A stretch of 6,027 nt of DNA from Deltaproteobacteria bacterium (GTDB lineage Bacteria; Bdellovibrionota_B; Oligoflexia; Oligoflexales; Bog-1112): assembly GCA_003136475.1 (NCBI GenBank), contig PLEQ01000278.1:2211-8237 (forward strand), read 5' to 3'. A program made the translations under genes and the position numbers. Numbering within the stretch: the first letter of the stretch is position 1; each line of letters begins with the position of its first letter. The notes below the pieces were generated by a model. The model worked only from the letters and a program-made list of their open reading frames with translations, made no database searches and was not told where the DNA came from. Below are positions 5,294 to 6,027 of the stretch, piece by piece.

Positions 5294-6027
5294 CAAAAAG
5301 ATCGTCCTACGTTTTCAGCAAGGCAGCATATTAGCTGACGGGGATTCCTCGCAGCTTAAAATGCTCAATGCTTTTGTTTATGACCCGCGCATCGGCGAGT
5401 TTCGTGCGAAGGGTATCGACTACCGAGAGATTGTCCTGGCTATTCGTGCACGATCATGGGTTTACGAAGATCAAGCGAAAGCCTATGAAATTTTGCAGGT
5501 GGCCTTTCGCAAGCAACTGAGCTTGCGCCCGTACCAGCAGGCAGCGATAAAAAACTGGCTCGATTCTGAAAAACGTGGAGTCATCGCTCTCCCGACCGGG
5601 GCAGGTAAGACCCTCGTTGCGGTCGCTGCTATTTTTGAAGCCAAGCGGTCCTGTCTTGTCGTCGTACCGACTATCGATCTGCTGTACCAATGGCGCAACG
5701 TTCTGCAAGATCACTTCGACTTGCCAATTGGCTTGCTCGGTGATGGTAACAAAACACCGGGACCGATCACCGTTGCGACCTATGATTCGGCACGTCTAAC
5801 GATCGAAGGCCTCGGTAATAAATTTGGTTTGATCATTTTTGATGAATGTCATCATCTTCCGGCACCACAATACCAATTTATTGCACTCTGTGCCTTGGCG
5901 CCTTACCGGCTTGGACTCTCAGCAACAGTGCAGAGAGCTGACGGTAAGGAGTCACTGATTTATGAATTGCTTGGCCCCCTGGTCTACGAGGGAAAAATTA
6001 CAGACCTCGTTTCGCGCTCACTAGCGC
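5283..6027 (+). CDS. XPB/Rad25-type superfamily 2 DNA helicase, N-terminal 248 codons, cut by the window edge
   Basis: XPB-type enzymes are ATP-driven 3'-5' DNA translocases; bacterial and archaeal forms are linked to DNA repair, often with a Bax1-type nuclease. Residues about 1-75 match the damage-recognition-like N-terminal domain position. Helicase domain 1 then shows LRPYQQAAI (81-89), Walker A PTGAGKT (104-110), motif Ia VVVPT (126-130), Ib VATYDSA (164-170), motif II DECHH (187-191, with LPA following) and motif III LSAT (212-215). R218-A-D220 occupies the place of the XPB 'RED' motif, with Ala for Glu. Helicase domain 2 is beyond the edge. ATG at 5283 is chosen; an in-frame TTG at 5274 is an alternative, and TAA at 5256 bars anything earlier. 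The Shine-Dalgarno is weak, consistent with coupling to the overlapping upstream gene. Confidence 0.92.
   Translation, partial: MEPDKKIVLRFQQGSILADGDSSQLKMLNAFVYDPRIGEFRAKGIDYREIVLAIRARSWVYEDQAKAYEILQVAFRKQLSLRPYQQAAIKNWLDSEKRGVIALPTGAGKTLVAVAAIFEAKRSCLVVVPTIDLLYQWRNVLQDHFDLPIGLLGDGNKTPGPITVATYDSARLTIEGLGNKFGLIIFDECHHLPAPQYQFIALCALAPYRLGLSATVQRADGKESLIYELLGPLVYEGKITDLVSRSLA

Noticed and set aside
5454..5714. Minus-strand frames (86 and 71 codons) opposite the helicase
   Set aside because: Antisense shadows of the XPB helicase coding sequence, which shows intact motifs on the plus strand.

Overview
The window looks like ordinary chromosomal DNA of a Gram-negative bacterium of moderate GC. Every gene has a purine-rich Shine-Dalgarno-like sequence, non-ATG starts (GTG, TTG) are used, and a periplasmic YtfJ-family protein and a membrane sensor kinase point to a diderm cell. 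An XPB-type helicase beside these families would fit a deltaproteobacterial or Bdellovibrionota-like lineage, but that placement is only a weak inference. I see no transposase, integrase, CRISPR array, tRNA or rRNA.

Left part (1-2834), all genes on the minus strand: the 5' end of rsmE (16S rRNA uridine methyltransferase) runs off the left edge. It is followed by a 224-bp gap holding a back-to-back promoter pair and three perfect DnaA boxes. Then comes a two-component pair transcribed in the order response regulator, 184-bp spacer, histidine kinase. The third DnaA box lies on the kinase stop codon. A GT-B glycosyltransferase lies 51 bp upstream of the regulator on the same strand and may be co-transcribed with it.

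Middle part (3795-4940): a 363-bp gap without a convincing gene ends in a good sigma70-like promoter whose spacer is a perfect 12-bp palindrome. That promoter drives an 87-residue predicted membrane protein on the plus strand. This gene converges with, and overlaps by 87 bp, a minus-strand ytfJ-like gene. The overlapping part of ytfJ encodes a hydrophilic tail beyond the normal end of the family.

Right part (4941-6027): divergent from ytfJ is a 75-residue protein with two predicted membrane segments. Its stop overlaps by 11 bp the start of an XPB/Rad25-type SF2 helicase, cut by the right edge.

Most noteworthy are the DnaA-box cluster with its orphan outward promoter (candidate origin or DnaA-binding locus), the membrane-protein/XPB-helicase pair (candidate uncharacterised module), and the convergent overprinted gene ends. 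None amounts to a proven new system from this sequence alone.
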